Positions 44,683-53,787 of a stretch of 64,000 nt of DNA are shown one piece after another (positions within the stretch are counted from its first letter, which is position 1; each line of letters begins with the position of its first letter). A program made the position numbers and the translations under genes. Origin of the DNA: Rhizobium sp. SG_E_25_P2 (lineage in GTDB: Bacteria; Pseudomonadota; Alphaproteobacteria; Rhizobiales; Rhizobiaceae); the NCBI RefSeq assembly GCF_029892285.1, contig NZ_JARXVM010000001.1, forward strand, positions 186,001 through 250,000. The letters are read 5' to 3'. Below the pieces are notes generated by a model. That model saw nothing but the letters and a program-made list of their open reading frames with translations. It searched no databases and was not told where the DNA came from.

Positions 44683-45639
44683 ATGATCCGGCGCAGAGAC
44701 TTCATTTCGATAGCAGCAGCCGCAACTCTTCCATTGCCGGGCGTGCTCATGGCGGCCCCGGCGCTGAAGATCCGGTTGGGTTGGCAGAAAAATGGCGTGC
44801 TGGCCCTCGCCAAGGCGCACGGCGCTCTCGAAACGCGTCTGGCGGGCAAAGGCGTCGACATTGCCTGGTCCGAATTCTCGTCTGGCCCGCCGCTTCTTGA
44901 AGCGCTCGGCGCCGATGCGCTGGATTTCGGGCCGACCGGCGACGTGCCGCCGCTCTTCGCCCAGGCCGCAGGGGGCAATCTCCTCTATGTGGGCGCCTAT
45001 CAGGGCGCGGCCTCCGGTTCGGCAATCCTCGTCCATCAGGACAGCTCCATCAGAAGCCTTGCCGACCTCAGAGGGCGAAAGCTGGCCTTCAAACGTGGGT
45101 CTTCGGCGCATAACGTCGCCGTCAAAGCCCTGCGCAAAGGCGGGCTAACCACCGACGACGTGACGCCGGTCGACCTTCCGCCACCGGATGCGGCGGCGGC
45201 CTTCAAGACCGGCGCGATAGACGCCTGGGCGATCTGGGATCCCTATTTCGCGGTCGCCGAAGAAGATCCGCAGGCCCGCGTACTGACGACAGCCGAAGGC
45301 ATCGCCGAAAGCTGGAGCTTTTTTCTCGGCAACAGGGGCTTTACCGAAAGCCATCCGGACATTGTGCGCGAGATCATCGACGAGCTGAAAAAGGTCGGCG
45401 TCGCCGCACAGGCGGATATCGACAGAACCGTTCCCGCGCTTTCCGCCATCACCGGCGTGCCTGAGCCTGTCACCCGCAAGGTGCTCACCCGCCCCGGCTT
45501 CGATCTCGGCAAGGTCTATCTGCTGCCCAAACAGGCGGAGACCTATCAGCAGGCGCTCGCCGATGAATTCCACGACATCGGCGTTCTGCCGCGAAAACTG
45601 ACCATCAGCGACATCGTCTGGCGCCCGAAAGCCAGCTGA
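44683..45639 (+). CDS. Sulfonate ABC transporter binding protein, SsuA-like (copy 2)
   Basis: A 318-aa paralogue of the preceding protein, more than half identical by eye, with the same landmarks (GWQKNGVLALAKAHG, DFGPTGDVPPLFAQAAG, DAWAIWDPYFA). The N-terminus MIRRRDFISIAAAA is a good twin-arginine signal. The clearest differences are in the segment after LLYVGAY (QGAASGSAILV versus KPPAAFHGLLV), near the ligand cleft. The pair may widen the substrate range of one SsuBC transporter. Confidence 0.87.
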   Translation: MIRRRDFISIAAAATLPLPGVLMAAPALKIRLGWQKNGVLALAKAHGALETRLAGKGVDIAWSEFSSGPPLLEALGADALDFGPTGDVPPLFAQAAGGNLLYVGAYQGAASGSAILVHQDSSIRSLADLRGRKLAFKRGSSAHNVAVKALRKGGLTTDDVTPVDLPPPDAAAAFKTGAIDAWAIWDPYFAVAEEDPQARVLTTAEGIAESWSFFLGNRGFTESHPDIVREIIDELKKVGVAAQADIDRTVPALSAITGVPEPVTRKVLTRPGFDLGKVYLLPKQAETYQQALADEFHDIGVLPRKLTISDIVWRPKAS

Positions 45640-45663
45640 CCCATTCCCTAAAGGAGATAGCTC

Positions 45664-46830
45664 ATGTCCTCCCAAAAACCACTCGACTTCCTCTGGTTCA
45701 TTCCGACCTCTGGCGATGGCGCCTATCTGGGTTCCAATGATCTGGCTCGGCCTGCAGACCCCGCCTATCTCAAGGAGATCGCGGTGGCCGCCGACCGGCT
45801 TGGCTATACGGGCGTGCTGATCCCCACTGGCGTCGCCTGCGAAGAATCCTTCATTGTGGCGGCCGCTCTCGCACCGGTCACGGAGCGGCTGAAATTCCTC
45901 GTCGCGATCCGCCCCGGCGTCGCGTCGCCGGCCTATTACGCCCGCCTCGCGTCGACGCTGGATCGCGTGTCCAACGGCCGTCTGCTGCTCAATATCGTGG
46001 TGGGGGGCAGCGCCCAGGAACTGGCCGGCGACGGCATTTTCCTGCCGCATGACGAGCGCTATGATCACGCCGTCGAATTCTTCCAGGTGTTCAACGAGTT
46101 GCTGGCCACTGGCCGCTCGACGCTGGACGGCAAATATATCAAGGCGCATGACGCCCAGCTCGGCTTCCCGCCGATCCAGGATCCGCGTCCACCGCTCTAT
46201 TTCGGCGGCTCTTCGGATGCTGCGATCGGCTTTTCGGCCGAACACACCGACAAATATCTGACCTGGGGCGAGACTCCGGCTCAGGTGGGCGAGAAGATCG
46301 AGCGCGTCCGCAAGGCAGCCGCCAAACATGGCCGCAAGGTCAGCTTCGGCATTCGCCTGCATTTCATCGTCCGCGAAACGGATGAAGAAGCCTGGGCGGC
46401 GGCCGATCGGCTGATTTCGCGCCTGCCGGAAGACGCGATCAACGAAGCGCGCGAGCGTTTCACCAAACAGTCCGATTCCGTCGGCCAGACCCGGATGTGG
46501 GAGCTGCATGGCGGTCGCCGCGACAAGCTGGAAGTCTCGCCCAATCTCTGGGCCGGCATCGGCCTTGTACGCTCGGGAGCCGGCACCGCGCTGGTCGGTT
46601 CCCCGCAAACGGTGGCCGCTCGCCTGCGTGAGTATCAGGATCTCGGCATCGATACGGTGATCGCCTCCGGCTATCCGCATCTCGAGGAGGCCTATCGGGT
46701 GTCGGAACTGCTGTTCCCCGAGCTTGGCATTGGCTTGCCGCATCATCGCCTGAAGACCTCCTTCGGTCAGACGCAGGTGTTCGGCGGCGGCGGCCATGGC
46801 GGCAATATCCGGCTCGTTTCCGGTTCCTAA
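45664..46830 (+). CDS. ssuD: FMNH2-dependent alkanesulfonate monooxygenase
   Basis: A 388-aa bacterial-luciferase-family (LLM) enzyme that cleaves the C-S bond of alkanesulfonates to aldehyde and sulfite using reduced FMN and O2. It is close to SsuD over its whole length: [44 protein letters not shown] and [13 protein letters not shown] at the C-terminus. It sits between the binding proteins and the permease in one operon. MsuD, for methanesulfonate, is a close alternative. Confidence 0.93.
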   Translation: MSSQKPLDFLWFIPTSGDGAYLGSNDLARPADPAYLKEIAVAADRLGYTGVLIPTGVACEESFIVAAALAPVTERLKFLVAIRPGVASPAYYARLASTLDRVSNGRLLLNIVVGGSAQELAGDGIFLPHDERYDHAVEFFQVFNELLATGRSTLDGKYIKAHDAQLGFPPIQDPRPPLYFGGSSDAAIGFSAEHTDKYLTWGETPAQVGEKIERVRKAAAKHGRKVSFGIRLHFIVRETDEEAWAAADRLISRLPEDAINEARERFTKQSDSVGQTRMWELHGGRRDKLEVSPNLWAGIGLVRSGAGTALVGSPQTVAARLREYQDLGIDTVIASGYPHLEEAYRVSELLFPELGIGLPHHRLKTSFGQTQVFGGGGHGGNIRLVSGS

Positions 46831-46893
46831 ATCCGATGGCGGGCGCGAGACGCGGTCTTGCGCCCTTCCCCTGTGACGAAAAGGAGAGCGTGA

Positions 46894-47727
46894 ATGGCCT
46901 TGACAGAAACCCTGACCTCCCCGCGCGGCGCAGCGGCCAAGGCGTCGCCAAAGCCCCTGTACGATCTATCCGGCCTGTCGGCTTTTCTGCCGTACCTTCT
47001 GCCTGTCACTGTGGTGGCGCTCTGGCAGATCCTGTCTTTGACCGGGGTAATCTCAACCCGGATCATGCCGTCTCCGTTCGACGTGTTGAAAGCCTTCTGG
47101 ACGACCACGCTTTCAGGCGATCTGCCGCATGACATCGCCGTCAGCGCCGCCCGCGCCTTTGCCGGCCTGCTTGTCGGCGGGTCGATCGGTTTTCTTCTCG
47201 GCATCCTGAATGGCGTGTCCAAGCTTTCCGCGCAACTGACCGACACGACGTTGCAGATGCTCCGGACCATTCCCCACCTCGCCATGATCCCGCTGGTGAT
47301 CCTCTGGTTCGGCATCGGCGAAGAGTCCAAGCTGTTCCTCACCTCGCTCGGCGTGCTGTTTCCCGTTTATCTCAACACCTATCACGGCGTGCGCAATGTC
47401 GACCGCGACCTGATCGAAATGGGCCGCGTCTACGGCATGCGCGGCTTCACCTTGTTCCGGAACGTGATCTTTCCCGGCGCCCTGCCATCAATTTTCGTGG
47501 GCCTGCGCTATGCGCTCGGCATCATGTGGCTGACGTTGATCGTGTCTGAAACCATCGCCGCGTCCTCTGGGATCGGCCACATGGCCAATGAGGCGCGGGA
47601 GTTCATGATGACGGATATCGTCGTGCTCGCCCTCGTTATTTACGCGCTGCTCGGCAAACTCGCCGATATCGCCGTACGCTATCTCGAACGGACGGTTCTT
47701 TCCTGGAACCCTGTCTATCAACGATAA
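46894..47727 (+). CDS. ssuC: Sulfonate ABC transporter permease
   Basis: A 277-aa inner-membrane protein with about six helices. It contains the permease EAA loop [20 protein letters not shown], which contacts the ATPase. It pairs with the SsuB protein that starts 10 nt downstream and is fed by the SsuA-like proteins upstream. AGGAG precedes ATG 46894. Confidence 0.93.
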   Translation: MALTETLTSPRGAAAKASPKPLYDLSGLSAFLPYLLPVTVVALWQILSLTGVISTRIMPSPFDVLKAFWTTTLSGDLPHDIAVSAARAFAGLLVGGSIGFLLGILNGVSKLSAQLTDTTLQMLRTIPHLAMIPLVILWFGIGEESKLFLTSLGVLFPVYLNTYHGVRNVDRDLIEMGRVYGMRGFTLFRNVIFPGALPSIFVGLRYALGIMWLTLIVSETIAASSGIGHMANEAREFMMTDIVVLALVIYALLGKLADIAVRYLERTVLSWNPVYQR

Positions 47728-47737
47728 GGAGGCGGAC

Positions 47738-48529
47738 ATGGTCGCCCTACATTCCAGCATTCGCATCTCCGACACACCGCATTCATTCCAAGCTTCGCCG
47801 GCGGCGGGACTGCGACTGACCGGCGTGGAAAAATCCTTCGGCGCCAACCGCGTGCTGCGTGGAATCGACCTGGAGATAGAGCCAGGATCCTTTGTCGCGA
47901 TCATCGGCAAGAGCGGTTGCGGAAAGAGCACGCTTCTGCGCATTCTGATGGGTCTTGAAGAACAAACCGGCGGCCACATTGATTTCGTGGACCAAAGCGG
48001 ACGCGCGATTGAGCCCAACGCGCGCATCGTCTTCCAGGAGCCGAGGCTTTTGCCCTGGCGCACCGTGCTGGAAAATGTGGTGGTGGGACTTGGCGCAAAC
48101 AGCGGTTCCGAGGGCAGCGATCTTCAGGCGCTGCAGGCCCTGAAGGCTGTTCAGCTTTCGGAGAAGGCCGGCGACTGGCCATCGCGGCTGTCGGGCGGCC
48201 AGCGGCAGCGCGTGGCGCTGGCCCGGGCGCTGGTCAGCCATCCCGGCTTTCTGACGTTGGACGAGCCGCTGGGCGCGCTCGACGCGCTGACCCGCATCTC
48301 CATGCAGCAATTGCTGGGCCGCGTCTGGCGGGAACAGGGGTTCACTGCGGTCCTGGTCACGCATGATGTCGCCGAGGCGGTCTATCTCGCCGATCGCGTC
48401 ATTGTGCTCGAAGAAGGACGCATCAAGAAAGATGTCAGGGTTCCCCATCCGCATCCGCGCGGACATGGCTCCCGCGACCTTGCCGAAATCGAAAGCGAAC
48501 TTCTGGCCGCCATTCTCGGACGCAACTGA
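47738..48529 (+). CDS. ssuB: Sulfonate ABC transporter ATPase
   Basis: A 263-aa ATPase with Walker [12 protein letters not shown], a Q-loop in FQEPRLLPW, signature [14 protein letters not shown] and Walker [14 protein letters not shown], then the switch His in [14 protein letters not shown]. It energises sulfonate import through SsuC. It is the last large gene of the ssu operon, followed by a 60-codon frame. Confidence 0.93.
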   Translation: MVALHSSIRISDTPHSFQASPAAGLRLTGVEKSFGANRVLRGIDLEIEPGSFVAIIGKSGCGKSTLLRILMGLEEQTGGHIDFVDQSGRAIEPNARIVFQEPRLLPWRTVLENVVVGLGANSGSEGSDLQALQALKAVQLSEKAGDWPSRLSGGQRQRVALARALVSHPGFLTLDEPLGALDALTRISMQQLLGRVWREQGFTAVLVTHDVAEAVYLADRVIVLEEGRIKKDVRVPHPHPRGHGSRDLAEIESELLAAILGRN

Positions 48530-48541
48530 AGGAGAACGGGC

Positions 48542-48724
48542 ATGATCATGATGAACGGATTTACCCTCGGGTTCTTTTTTCCGAAACAGGCAAGGTTCGT
48601 GAAGACCTTGCCCGACCCGCAGCCGGAACCGCCGGTCGAACCAGGCCGCCGGGACGCCGATCCCATGCCGATGGATGTCGAAATGCCGCCATCTTCCTTC
48701 CTGCATATCCACCGGCGTTTCTGA
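48542..48724 (+). CDS. Possible 60-aa protein at the end of the ssu operon
   Basis: ATG 48542 follows the ssuB stop by 12 nt and has a near-ideal AAGGAG at 48529-48534 with a 7-nt spacer. The product, MIMMNGFTLGFFFPKQ onward, has a hydrophobic start and a Pro/Asp-rich tail ending FLHIHRRF. No family is recognised. The terminator at 48767 lies just past the stop, so the frame is within the transcript. It could be a small subunit, a leader-type peptide or chance. Confidence 0.45.
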   Translation: MIMMNGFTLGFFFPKQARFVKTLPDPQPEPPVEPGRRDADPMPMDVEMPPSSFLHIHRRF

Positions 48725-48766
48725 CCGGAATTGCAATCTCCTGCCGATTTCCGCCCCGTTGGCGCC

Positions 48767-48797
48767 CCCCGGTTCCCCTTGGGTTCCGGGGTTTTTT
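48767..48797 (+). terminator. Terminator of the ssu operon
   Basis: CCCCGG (48767-48772) pairs with CCGGGG (48786-48791). An inner CCC/GGG pair follows after a TT/TT internal loop. The hairpin is followed by six T residues. Confidence 0.75.
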
Positions 48798-48812
48798 CAT
48801 GGACACGCAAAA

Positions 48813-48842
48813 AGGGCCGCGAAACCGAGATTTCGCGGCCCT
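48813..48842 (-). terminator. Terminator of the flavin reductase gene
   Basis: A perfect 12-bp stem (48813-48824 with 48831-48842) and a 6-nt loop. On the minus strand it is followed by TTTTT. It is placed 21 nt after the flavin reductase stop. Confidence 0.88.
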
Positions 48843-48863
48843 GAAGCTGACAAGCCTGTCTGC

Positions 48864-49394
48864 TCAGGCCAGCCGAGCGTAGACGCCATTCTGATAGACC
48901 AGTGAACGACCATCGCCCACGAGAACAGCGACGGCCCGGCCGATGATGATGGCGTGGCTGTGGCGCTCGATCACCTCTTCCACTTCGCAGTCCACGGCCG
49001 ACAATGCGGTGGTGAGGACCGGGGCGCCGCTGACCAGCGTTGTCCAGGCGGCGCCGTCGTAACGCGCGGGGCCTTTGACGCCGCCGACGCCGGCGAACCG
49101 GTCGGCGATCGCCTGCTGGTCTTCGCCGAGCACATTGACCGAGAAGTGACCGTGGCGAGCAATGACCGGCCAGGTGGACGAATTGCGGTTGATATTGACG
49201 ATCATGGTCGGCGGATCCATCGACAGTCCCGTCGCGGAGGTCACGGTCGCTCCGGTCCGATCATCGCCGCGACCCGCCGCGATCACACAGACGCCGCCGG
49301 CCAGCTGACGCAATGCGCGTTTAACATTGGCGGCTTCCGGATCGAGGCAAGCCAGATTGTCGAGGGGTTGTGCTGTAAGTTGGGCGATCGTCAT
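48864..49394 (-). CDS. Flavin reductase (HpaC/RutF-like)
   Basis: A 176-aa flavin reductase-like domain protein. Motifs are LRQLAGGVCVIAAG, TGATVTSATGLSMDPPTMIV and FSVNVLGEDQQ. Members supply free reduced FMN/FAD to two-component monooxygenases, here probably SsuD or SfnG. It is divergent from the second flavoprotein gene, the pair sharing box 3. ATG 49394 has GGAG 6 nt upstream; a longer frame adds 12 residues. Confidence 0.88.
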   Translation of the reverse strand: MTIAQLTAQPLDNLACLDPEAANVKRALRQLAGGVCVIAAGRGDDRTGATVTSATGLSMDPPTMIVNINRNSSTWPVIARHGHFSVNVLGEDQQAIADRFAGVGGVKGPARYDGAAWTTLVSGAPVLTTALSAVDCEVEEVIERHSHAIIIGRAVAVLVGDGRSLVYQNGVYARLA

Positions 49395-49465
49395 GAAAAG
49401 CTCCGTTCTTTTGCGCCGCGAGGCGATCACGGCAAACCTAATTCACATACGGCTATTGTCAACTA

Positions 49466-49477
49466 ATTTTATAGAAT
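49466..49477. promoter_or_regulatory. Candidate sulfur-cluster operator, box 3
   Basis: ATTTTATAGAAT, 11 of 12 matches to ATTCTATAGAAT. It sits exactly in the 17-nt spacer between TTGTCA (49456-49461) and TATGTT (49479-49484), where a repressor would block polymerase. It lies between two divergent genes and could control both. Confidence 0.55.
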
Positions 49478-49505
49478 ATATGTTTTATGAAAATAGGAGA
49501 TCATC

Positions 49506-50939
49506 ATGACGCTGCTGAAAAACTCCCGTCCCGTCGTGGCAATCATTGGCGGCGGCTTTACGGGCTCTGCCGTCGCCTGGAATTTGACGCGCGCAATCCC
49601 CAATCATGAGGTTCAGATCGTCGTGCATGAGCCGCGCAAGAACCTCGGCGCAGGTCTTGCCTATGACACGTCGGACCCGACGCATCGCATCAATGTGCCC
49701 GCAGAAAGAATGAGTCTCGACGCTGACGACGGCGGCGACTTCATGGCGTGGCTGGCAGAACGCTCTGTCGAACAGACAGACCCGGAGGCGCAACTACCGG
49801 ACGGACGCATATTTCCCCGGCGCGCCGATTTCGGAGCCTATGTCGCTGCGCGTCTGAAGCCGATGATCCTTGATGGGCGGATTCAACATGCGCGATGCGA
49901 GGTGGTCGCTATCGAGCGCGACGCGTCTTGCTGGCGTATCCGTCGATCGGACGGAACCACTCTCCTGGCCGATAGTGTGGTGATCGCCACCAGCCATCCA
50001 TCGCCTGCCGCTCCCAGGACGCTCGCGGCTCTGCTCGAAGGTCACCCTCGCTTCGTGGCCGATCCGACTGCGGCCAATGCGCTTGCAACGATTCGGCCGG
50101 GCAATGATGTGCTGATTGTCGGCAATGGGCTGACAGGCGCTGATATCGCCGCCTCTCTTTTGGCGCGAGGCCATACAGGCCATATCACGGCGATATCGCG
50201 CCGTGGGCTTCGCTCTCGTGGACATGCTTTCGGAACGCAGGAACCGCATGGTGATTTCATCAGTCGCCCCATCAAATCCGCGCGGCTTTTGACGCGGAGA
50301 ATTCGAGAGACGATCAAACAGGCGGCGCTGTTCGATGTCAGTTGGCATGCGGTTCTTGATGCCGTACGCGCCCAGGGCCAGGCGATCTGGCGAAATCTCC
50401 CGATTGCGGAGCGGCGCCGGATCGTCCGACATTTGCGGCCGTTCTGGGATGTCCACCGCTTTCGCATCGCTCCGCAGGTGGAAAACGCCATCGATGCCGC
50501 GATAGGAGCAGGCCAAATGGAAAGTCTTGCCGCTTCGGTGAGCGCAGTTTCCTATTTCGGCGACAAAATACGTGTGGCGATGCGTCTATCTCGGCGAAAA
50601 GGGACGGTTTTGCGGGATATCGATGCTGTGGTCGTCGCGACCGGGCCGGCCCACGGTTCTGTTCTGTCAAGTCAACCCTATCTGGACGGATTGGCGGGGG
50701 CCGGTCATATCCGGCTTGATCCAGTCGGCCTCGGGCTGGATTGCGATCAGCGCTCCCGGTTGATCGGCGCCAATGGCGAGGTCCAGCCCGGTCTCTTCGT
50801 GGCCGGTCCCTTGGCGCGGGGTGCTTTCGGGGAGTTGATGGGGCTGCCCCAAGTTACCCTTCACGCGCGTGACGTTGCCTTCGAGGTGAAGAGCGATGTT
50901 GCCCCGCACGCGATTGCGCGTACTGAAACTGCTGCCTGA
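49506..50939 (+). CDS. FAD/NAD(P)-binding flavoprotein (NAD_binding_9 / HpyO-like), second copy
   Basis: A 477-aa paralogue of the protein at 41687, with the same layout: VVAIIGGGFTGSAVAWNL, GAGLAYDTSDPTHRINVPAE, NDVLIVGNGLTGADIAASL, and near the end VAGPLARGAFGELMGLPQV. The two are clearly related but well diverged. Presence of one at the head of each sulfur operon suggests a redox step or flavin supply in sulfonate use. The reaction is unknown. Confidence 0.82.
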   Translation: MTLLKNSRPVVAIIGGGFTGSAVAWNLTRAIPNHEVQIVVHEPRKNLGAGLAYDTSDPTHRINVPAERMSLDADDGGDFMAWLAERSVEQTDPEAQLPDGRIFPRRADFGAYVAARLKPMILDGRIQHARCEVVAIERDASCWRIRRSDGTTLLADSVVIATSHPSPAAPRTLAALLEGHPRFVADPTAANALATIRPGNDVLIVGNGLTGADIAASLLARGHTGHITAISRRGLRSRGHAFGTQEPHGDFISRPIKSARLLTRRIRETIKQAALFDVSWHAVLDAVRAQGQAIWRNLPIAERRRIVRHLRPFWDVHRFRIAPQVENAIDAAIGAGQMESLAASVSAVSYFGDKIRVAMRLSRRKGTVLRDIDAVVVATGPAHGSVLSSQPYLDGLAGAGHIRLDPVGLGLDCDQRSRLIGANGEVQPGLFVAGPLARGAFGELMGLPQVTLHARDVAFEVKSDVAPHAIARTETAA

Positions 50940-51016
50940 GCGGTGATTTAGCGGAACAGCTTTTTAATCGACGACAAAAAAATGGAAGATCCATCTATTG
51001 ATCATATAATCTAGTA

Positions 51017-51028
51017 ATTCTATAGATA
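51017..51028. promoter_or_regulatory. Candidate sulfur-cluster operator, box 4
   Basis: ATTCTATAGATA, with the first ten bases identical to the consensus. It overlaps a possible -10 (TATAGA 51021-51026) placed 17 nt after TTGATC (50998-51003), 21 nt ahead of the msuE-type gene. Confidence 0.5.
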
Positions 51029-51048
51029 ATGACGATAAGGAGATCGCT

Positions 51049-51633
51049 ATGATCAGGATTGTGGGACTATCGGGAAACGTCAAGGCGCCGTCGCGCACGG
51101 CGGCTTTGACATCAGCCCTTCTCGACGAAGCGCGACGTGATCTTGTCGCCGAAACACGGCATATCAGTCTGGTCGAAGCGGCTCCCGTTCTGTTTCGGGC
51201 CTTGCGCGCCGAACAGTTGGACGATGAGGGATTGGAAATCATCGAGGCGATCGAGCGCGCCGATGCATTGATCGTCTCCTCGCCTGTCTATCGCGCCTCC
51301 TATACCGGAGCGCTCAAGCATCTCTTTGATCTTGTTGATTATCGCGCCTTGACCGGCGTCCCGGTCATTCTGGCCGCCACGGGCGGCAGGGCGTTGCACG
51401 GCCTGATGCCGGACCAGCAGCTCCGTCCCCTGATGGCCTTCTTCAAGGCGCTGCCGCTGCCAACCACCGTCTACGCCGTCGAAAGTGATTTTGTCGACTT
51501 CGCGGTCGCCAACGACGCCTTGCGCGAGCGGATCGCCGAGGCGGGCGCCGAGCTGCGCACCGCGCTGACCAAACCGGCAGCAAGCCTTCGCCGCAAACTG
51601 TCAGAACCGACCTTCGCCAGGCGGACCGCCTGA
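51049..51633 (+). CDS. msuE: NAD(P)H-dependent FMN reductase (MsuE/SsuE type)
   Basis: A 194-aa flavodoxin-fold reductase. The FMN phosphate loop GLSGNVKAPSRTAAL is at the N-terminus, followed by ALIVSSPVYRASYTGALKHL and an ATGG loop. It supplies FMNH2 to the monooxygenase encoded 32 nt downstream (SfnG), the standard pairing in sulfone and methanesulfonate use. The choice between msuE and ssuE names is by context only. Confidence 0.87.
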   Translation: MIRIVGLSGNVKAPSRTAALTSALLDEARRDLVAETRHISLVEAAPVLFRALRAEQLDDEGLEIIEAIERADALIVSSPVYRASYTGALKHLFDLVDYRALTGVPVILAATGGRALHGLMPDQQLRPLMAFFKALPLPTTVYAVESDFVDFAVANDALRERIAEAGAELRTALTKPAASLRRKLSEPTFARRTA

Positions 51634-51665
51634 GCCGCAATTTTTCGACTGAAAGGGAGAACATC

Positions 51666-52775
51666 ATGTCGAACGCCAAGTCAGAACCTTTGAAATTCGC
51701 CTATTGGGTGCCCAATGTGTCGGGCGGCCTGGTCATCAGCACAATCGAGCAGCGCACCCATTGGGGCATTGACTATAACCGCAAGCTCGCCCAGATCGCC
51801 GAGCAGAACGGTTTCGACTACGCGCTGAGCCAGATCCGGTTTACGGCAGGCTATGGCGCCGATAACCAGCATGAATCGGTGTCCTTCAGCCATGCGTTGC
51901 TAGCGGCGACCGAAAAGCTGCGCGTTATCGCCGCTGTTCTGCCTGGTCCCTGGCATCCGGCCTTGCTGGCCAAACAGATTTCCACGATCAGCCACCTCAC
52001 CAATGGTCGCGTCGACGTCAACATCGTCTCCGGCTGGTTCCGGGGCGAATTCAACGCTATCGGCGAGCCCTGGCTGGATCACGATGAGCGCTATCGCCGT
52101 TCGGAAGAATTCATCCGCGCCACTCGCGGCATCTGGACCGAGGAAAGCCTTAACTTCCGTGGCGATTTCTACCGTTTCAATGATTATTCGATGAAGCCGA
52201 AGCCCGAAGGCGGCATTCCCCAGGTGTTCCAGGGCGGCTCCAGCCGGGCAGCCCGCGACATGGCGGCGCGCGTGTCGGACTGGTATTTCACCAATGGCAA
52301 CACGCCGGATGGCCTGAAGGCCCAGGTGGACGACATCAGGGCCAAGGAAAAGACCTTCGGCAAGACCTGGCGCACGAAGATCGGCATGAACGCCTTCGGC
52401 ATCGTCCGCGACACCGAGGCCGAGGCGCAGGAAGTCCTCAAGGAGATCATCGACAAGGCGATCCCCGATGCAGTCAACGGCTTCAAGCATGAAGTCCAGA
52501 ACGCCGGCAACGCCTCTCCCGAACGCGAAGGCAATTGGGCGAAATCCACATTCCAGGATCTCGTGCAATACAATGACGGCTTCCGCTCCAACCTGATCGG
52601 CACGCCCGAGCAGGTGGCCGAACGCATCATCGAACACAAGCGCGCGGGCGCCGACCTGATCCTGATGGGTTTCCTGCATTTCCAGGAAGAGGTCGAGTTC
52701 TTCGGCAAGAAGGTCATTCCGCTGGTGCGGGAACTGGAAGCCCAGGAAGAGGCGAGCCTTCAGGCCGCCGAATAA
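51666..52775 (+). CDS. sfnG: Dimethylsulfone monooxygenase SfnG
   Basis: A 369-aa FMNH2-dependent luciferase-family enzyme that oxidises dimethylsulfone to methanesulfinate. SfnG landmarks are FAYWVPNVSGGLVISTIEQR, SQIRFTAGYGADNQHES and NIVSGWFRGEFNAIGEPW. Full length. Its product would be passed to an SsuD/MsuD-type enzyme such as the one at 45664. No sigma54 activator SfnR is seen in the window, unlike pseudomonads. Confidence 0.92.
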   Translation: MSNAKSEPLKFAYWVPNVSGGLVISTIEQRTHWGIDYNRKLAQIAEQNGFDYALSQIRFTAGYGADNQHESVSFSHALLAATEKLRVIAAVLPGPWHPALLAKQISTISHLTNGRVDVNIVSGWFRGEFNAIGEPWLDHDERYRRSEEFIRATRGIWTEESLNFRGDFYRFNDYSMKPKPEGGIPQVFQGGSSRAARDMAARVSDWYFTNGNTPDGLKAQVDDIRAKEKTFGKTWRTKIGMNAFGIVRDTEAEAQEVLKEIIDKAIPDAVNGFKHEVQNAGNASPEREGNWAKSTFQDLVQYNDGFRSNLIGTPEQVAERIIEHKRAGADLILMGFLHFQEEVEFFGKKVIPLVRELEAQEEASLQAAE

Positions 52776-52872
52776 GACGACGCCATCATCGAAATGCGCG
52801 AACGGCGTCCCGCAATGCGGGGCACCGAACGGAAAGCCGCGCCTTGCGACACGGCGTGATCACGGGGGTTGG

Positions 52873-53787
52873 ATGTTGGACGCGAATTACACACTTTCAG
52901 CGCTCGAAAGCGCAACCGCCTTCCGGAGCCATCCAGGCGAGGACGCATTCACGGCCACAAAAACGGCGGTTGAGGCGGCTCCACGGGCGCTGCAGGAGCG
53001 GCCAATTCTTTGCTTGGAGAAGATCAATCTCTCCTTCGGGGGCGTCAGCGCGCTGACCGATGTCGACCTCGCTGTCCGAGCCGGGGAGATCCGCGCCATT
53101 ATCGGCCCGAACGGCGCCGGCAAAAGCTCGCTGGTCAACGTCATCAGCGGTCTCTACCAGCCCAATTCCGGTCGAATCTGGATTGACGGCAAGAGCTTCG
53201 CCAAGGCGCCTGCCCAGAACGCCGCCAAGCTCGGCCTTGCCCGCACCTTCCAGAATCTCGCTTTGTTCAAGGGACTGACCGTCACCGAAAACGTCATGAC
53301 CGGTCTCGCCTTTTCCCGTCGCGGCGGCTTTCTCAGCCAAGCCTTCGGTTTGCCGAAGGCGCGGTGGGAAGAAAGGGAGGCGCGCGAGCGCGCTAGCGCG
53401 ATCATCGGCTTTCTTCATCTCGATCGGGTCGCAAATCGTCCTGCCGCCTCGCTGCCCTATGGTCTGCAGAAACGGGTGGAGCTTGCCCGCGCGCTTGCGC
53501 CCAATCCGCGCCTCCTGCTGCTTGATGAACCTATGGCCGGCATGACAGCCACGGAAAAGCAGGAAATGGCGGATTTCATCCGCTCGGCGCGTGCGCTCTA
53601 CGGCACGACCATCATCCTCATCGAACACGATATCGGCGTCGTCATGGGCCTGTCCGACCGGATCGCCGTGCTCGATTACGGCCGCAAGATCGCCGACGGC
53701 ACGCCGGACGAAGTGCGCAAAGACCAGGCTGTGATCGACGCCTATCTCGGTGTGGCCAGAGACAATGATGAAGGAGCAGGAATCTGA
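52873..53787 (+). CDS. Branched-chain-type ABC transporter ATPase (LivG-like)
   Basis: A 304-aa ATPase with Walker A IIGPNGAGKSS, LivG-type TFQNLALFKGLTVTENVM, signature SLPYGLQKRVELARAL (LPYG replacing the usual LSGG), and Walker B LLLLDEPMAGM. About 45 extra N-terminal residues precede the domain. Its stop overlaps the LivH start by one base. It forms one transporter with the following livH, livM, binding protein and livF genes. Confidence 0.9.
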   Translation: MLDANYTLSALESATAFRSHPGEDAFTATKTAVEAAPRALQERPILCLEKINLSFGGVSALTDVDLAVRAGEIRAIIGPNGAGKSSLVNVISGLYQPNSGRIWIDGKSFAKAPAQNAAKLGLARTFQNLALFKGLTVTENVMTGLAFSRRGGFLSQAFGLPKARWEEREARERASAIIGFLHLDRVANRPAASLPYGLQKRVELARALAPNPRLLLLDEPMAGMTATEKQEMADFIRSARALYGTTIILIEHDIGVVMGLSDRIAVLDYGRKIADGTPDEVRKDQAVIDAYLGVARDNDEGAGI

